Origin: a virus
DNA length: 22,837 nt
IMG/VR virus record: IMGVR_UViG_3300045738_000847
Span: 1 to 22,837 of that record
Reading direction: 5' to 3' (one strand)
The position numbers and the translations under genes were made by a program. The notes under the pieces are model-generated. The model worked only from the letters and a program-made list of their open reading frames with translations. It searched no databases and had not been told where the DNA came from. Positions 21,618 through 22,837 of the stretch are shown here, one piece after another (position 1 is the stretch's first letter; each line of letters begins with the position of its first letter).

Positions 21618-22271
21618 ATGATTAAGCTATTTTGTAATTATTGGCATTTATCGGCAGCGGAGTTAGGAAGATGCCTCGGTCTTTCGGCACCTCAAGAATA
21701 TATCTCTGGTGAGAAGATTTTACCGGTTCATATTTTTCGAAAGGTTTCTCAGATTTCTTCACTTGCAGAAAAGTTTGAAAATAAAGAGCTTTGTGCTGTT
21801 GATGCTTTACGCGAGCATTTGGGGGGTGGCGAGACGACATTGAGTAACGTGGTAAAAGAGACTCAGGTATCTAGGGATACGATTAAGCGTTGGTTGAGAG
21901 GTGAGGCGAAGCCTGGTCGGAGCAGTCTTGTGAAGGTAGCTGCTTTGATTGTAGAATCAGATCCAATGGATGACTTGCTTTATCAGATAGAGATATTTGT
22001 GGCGACTACACGCGCTTTGGGGATAAGTGCGAGAGCGGCAGCAAAGTTAGTGGGATTATCAGCGCCTACACTGACTGCATGGGCGAGTGGGATGATACGA
22101 CCCGATAAGGAGAATTGCGCTATTCTTCTTCCTTGGCTTAAAAAGTACAACTCTACGTCAGAGGAGTTAGTGTCTTTGTTGAAAACACAAGACCTGCCAG
22201 AGGCTGTGGTTAAAAGAGGGAGACGGTCTGGTGAATGGAAAAAGGGTTCACGTCGGTTGATGGTGAAGTAA
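21618..22271 (+). CDS. DNA-binding regulator with three helix-turn-helix-like segments
   Basis: 217 residues. Three segments look like XRE-type HTH units: about 11-30 (LSAAELGRCLGLSAPQEYIS), 74-95 (TLSNVVKETQVSRDTIKRWL) and 136-158 (ISARAAAKLVGLSAPTLTAW). The C-terminus is basic (KRGRRSGEWKKGSRRLMVK) and suits DNA backbone contacts. TTGGAG precedes ATG. The 142 bases upstream are AT-rich, with no other gene. It lies immediately before regulatory copy 6, so it might read or control the motif family, which is inference. A single-chain multi-HTH protein would contact an extended site. No specific family is known to me. Confidence 0.65.
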   Translation: MIKLFCNYWHLSAAELGRCLGLSAPQEYISGEKILPVHIFRKVSQISSLAEKFENKELCAVDALREHLGGGETTLSNVVKETQVSRDTIKRWLRGEAKPGRSSLVKVAALIVESDPMDDLLYQIEIFVATTRALGISARAAAKLVGLSAPTLTAWASGMIRPDKENCAILLPWLKKYNSTSEELVSLLKTQDLPEAVVKRGRRSGEWKKGSRRLMVK

Positions 22272-22285
22272 GAGCTAATCTATAA

Positions 22286-22307
22286 GTAACCCAAGACGTG
22301 GTATCAT
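22286..22307 (+). promoter_or_regulatory. Phage motif GTAAC-N7-GTGGTATCAT, copy 6 (putative promoter)
   Basis: Exact in both halves. The spacer (CCAAGAC) resembles that of copy 3 (CCAAAGT). A GTTAC 9 bases further on makes an imperfect inverted repeat with GTAAC. The next gene starts at GTG 22337 with AAGGAG at 22325. Confidence 0.7.
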
Positions 22308-22336
22308 GGGGTCAGTTACAAATAAAGGAGACTATC

Positions 22337-22603
22337 GTGGAAGATATTAGAAAGAATCCAAAAGAGTTGGTATCTCTACTCTCACAGTATGTGAACAGTA
22401 TGTGTGTAAACCAGAAAGACTTTGCACAGGAAGTGATGCGTGAGCATCGCACCTTGCAGCAGAGCATGTTTGGTTTGTTTCTACGCACTATTGAAGAGTG
22501 GTCTACTCAAGAGAATTACGATCCGCGTAATGAATACACTGTAGAGACTTCTAAAAAGATTATGGAACTAGTGGGTGGCTCTAGCCAGACGCCATTTATT
22601 TAG
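22337..22603 (+). CDS. Hypothetical helical protein
   Basis: 88 residues from GTG 22337, where AAGGAG (22325-22330) lies 6 bases upstream; the longer in-frame GTG at 22298 falls inside the motif and has no RBS. Mostly helix: KNPKELVSLLSQYVNSMCVN, then QKDFAQEVMREHRTLQQSMF, then LFLRTIEEWS. This looks like a small all-alpha protein, perhaps with an HTH-like core (NQKDFAQEVMREHRTLQQS). It is the first gene after regulatory copy 6. Confidence 0.65.
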   Translation: MEDIRKNPKELVSLLSQYVNSMCVNQKDFAQEVMREHRTLQQSMFGLFLRTIEEWSTQENYDPRNEYTVETSKKIMELVGGSSQTPFI

Positions 22604-22613
22604 GAGAATAGAG

Positions 22614-22823
22614 ATGCGTGTAACGATTACGGTAGATGATGTAGATCTTGAGCTTCTAAAAAAGCAAAGAGATGTTCTTTTAGATGTAATTTCATGGGCT
22701 AAGTTAGCCGATCCGCGCACCATGCGTGATTGTCGAATACATGACGTCGATCTTTTGGACGGAGTAGTTCATCTATTCGATCATGTTTTGGACGAGCATG
22801 ACCCTAAAAATAAAGGAGAATAG
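22614..22823 (+). CDS. Small hypothetical protein
   Basis: 69 residues from ATG 22614. TAGGAGAATAGAG directly precedes it, the same leader as that of the next gene; a GTG at 22575 is in frame without RBS. A short strand (RVTITVDDVD) is followed by helices LELLKKQRDVLLDVISWAK and LLDGVVHLFDHVLDEH. Soluble and acidic; not recognised. Confidence 0.6.
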   Translation: MRVTITVDDVDLELLKKQRDVLLDVISWAKLADPRTMRDCRIHDVDLLDGVVHLFDHVLDEHDPKNKGE

Positions 22824-22825
22824 AG

Positions 22826-22837
22826 ATGCCCAGATTT
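22826..22837 (+). CDS. Start of a further gene, cut by the window edge
   Basis: AAAGGAGAATAGAG precedes ATG 22826, which begins MPRF. The leader is nearly identical to the one at 22614. Only four codons are visible. Confidence 0.55.

Noticed and set aside
1-22837. CRISPR array, insertion sequence, integrase or att site.
   Set aside because: No regularly spaced repeats of array type, no transposase or integrase motifs and no flanking direct repeats were seen.

Overview
The window is a gene-dense segment of a tailed double-stranded DNA phage (or a closely related prophage). Every gene I can support lies on the + strand. Genes are mostly separated by a few bases or overlap by 1-17 bases, and most have clear GGAG/AGGA-type ribosome binding sites. 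Recognisable products are phage hallmarks: a family A DNA polymerase, a gp32-like single-strand DNA binding protein, RecA, SbcC/SbcD-type nuclease subunits, an amidase endolysin and a large terminase. No ribosomal or host housekeeping genes are present. The host cannot be named from the sequence; TAA, TAG and TGA all act as stops, so the standard bacterial code applies.

Layout. (1) 1-9.6 kb, replication and recombination: the C-terminal part of DNA polymerase interrupted by a 411-residue intein, a possible UvsY-like mediator, the gp32-like protein, RecA with a repetitive N-terminal extension, the SbcD-like nuclease and the SbcC-like ATPase. Between sbcD and sbcC sit an unknown gene, a gene interrupted by an in-frame TGA, and the endolysin. 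(2) 9.6-12 kb: a KTSC protein, small membrane and zinc proteins, a PD-(D/E)XK nuclease, a NYN-domain protein and a holin-like membrane/coiled-coil protein. (3) 12-14.8 kb, packaging: the large terminase, an HTH protein that may be the small terminase, and an exported Cys-rich protein. (4) 14.8-22.8 kb, accessory region: DUF932 and DUF2786 proteins, then many short genes, including a run of small putative zinc proteins, a tandemly duplicated 57-60 residue gene, a tRNA-like RNA with a large insertion in its anticodon loop, a secreted six-cysteine peptide and a protein with three apparent HTH segments.

How the parts work together. The polymerase, gp32-like protein, mediator, RecA, SbcCD pair and PD-(D/E)XK nuclease would form a phage-encoded recombination-dependent replication and repair set, comparable in content to the T4 gp43/gp32/UvsY/UvsX/gp46/gp47 set but with bacterial-type PolA and RecA. 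The terminase genes package the DNA; the endolysin, with the possible holin at 11631, would lyse the host.

The most notable signals are: six copies of an exactly spaced bipartite motif, GTAAC-N7-GTGGTATCAT, all on the + strand and all between 14.8 and 22.3 kb, which look like phage-specific promoters; the tRNA-like element at 18524-18704, with intact stems but changed tertiary-contact positions and about 107 extra bases in the anticodon loop; the polymerase intein, whose two LAGLIDADG motifs have lost their acidic residues; and the in-frame TGA at 6138 in an otherwise well-formed small gene.
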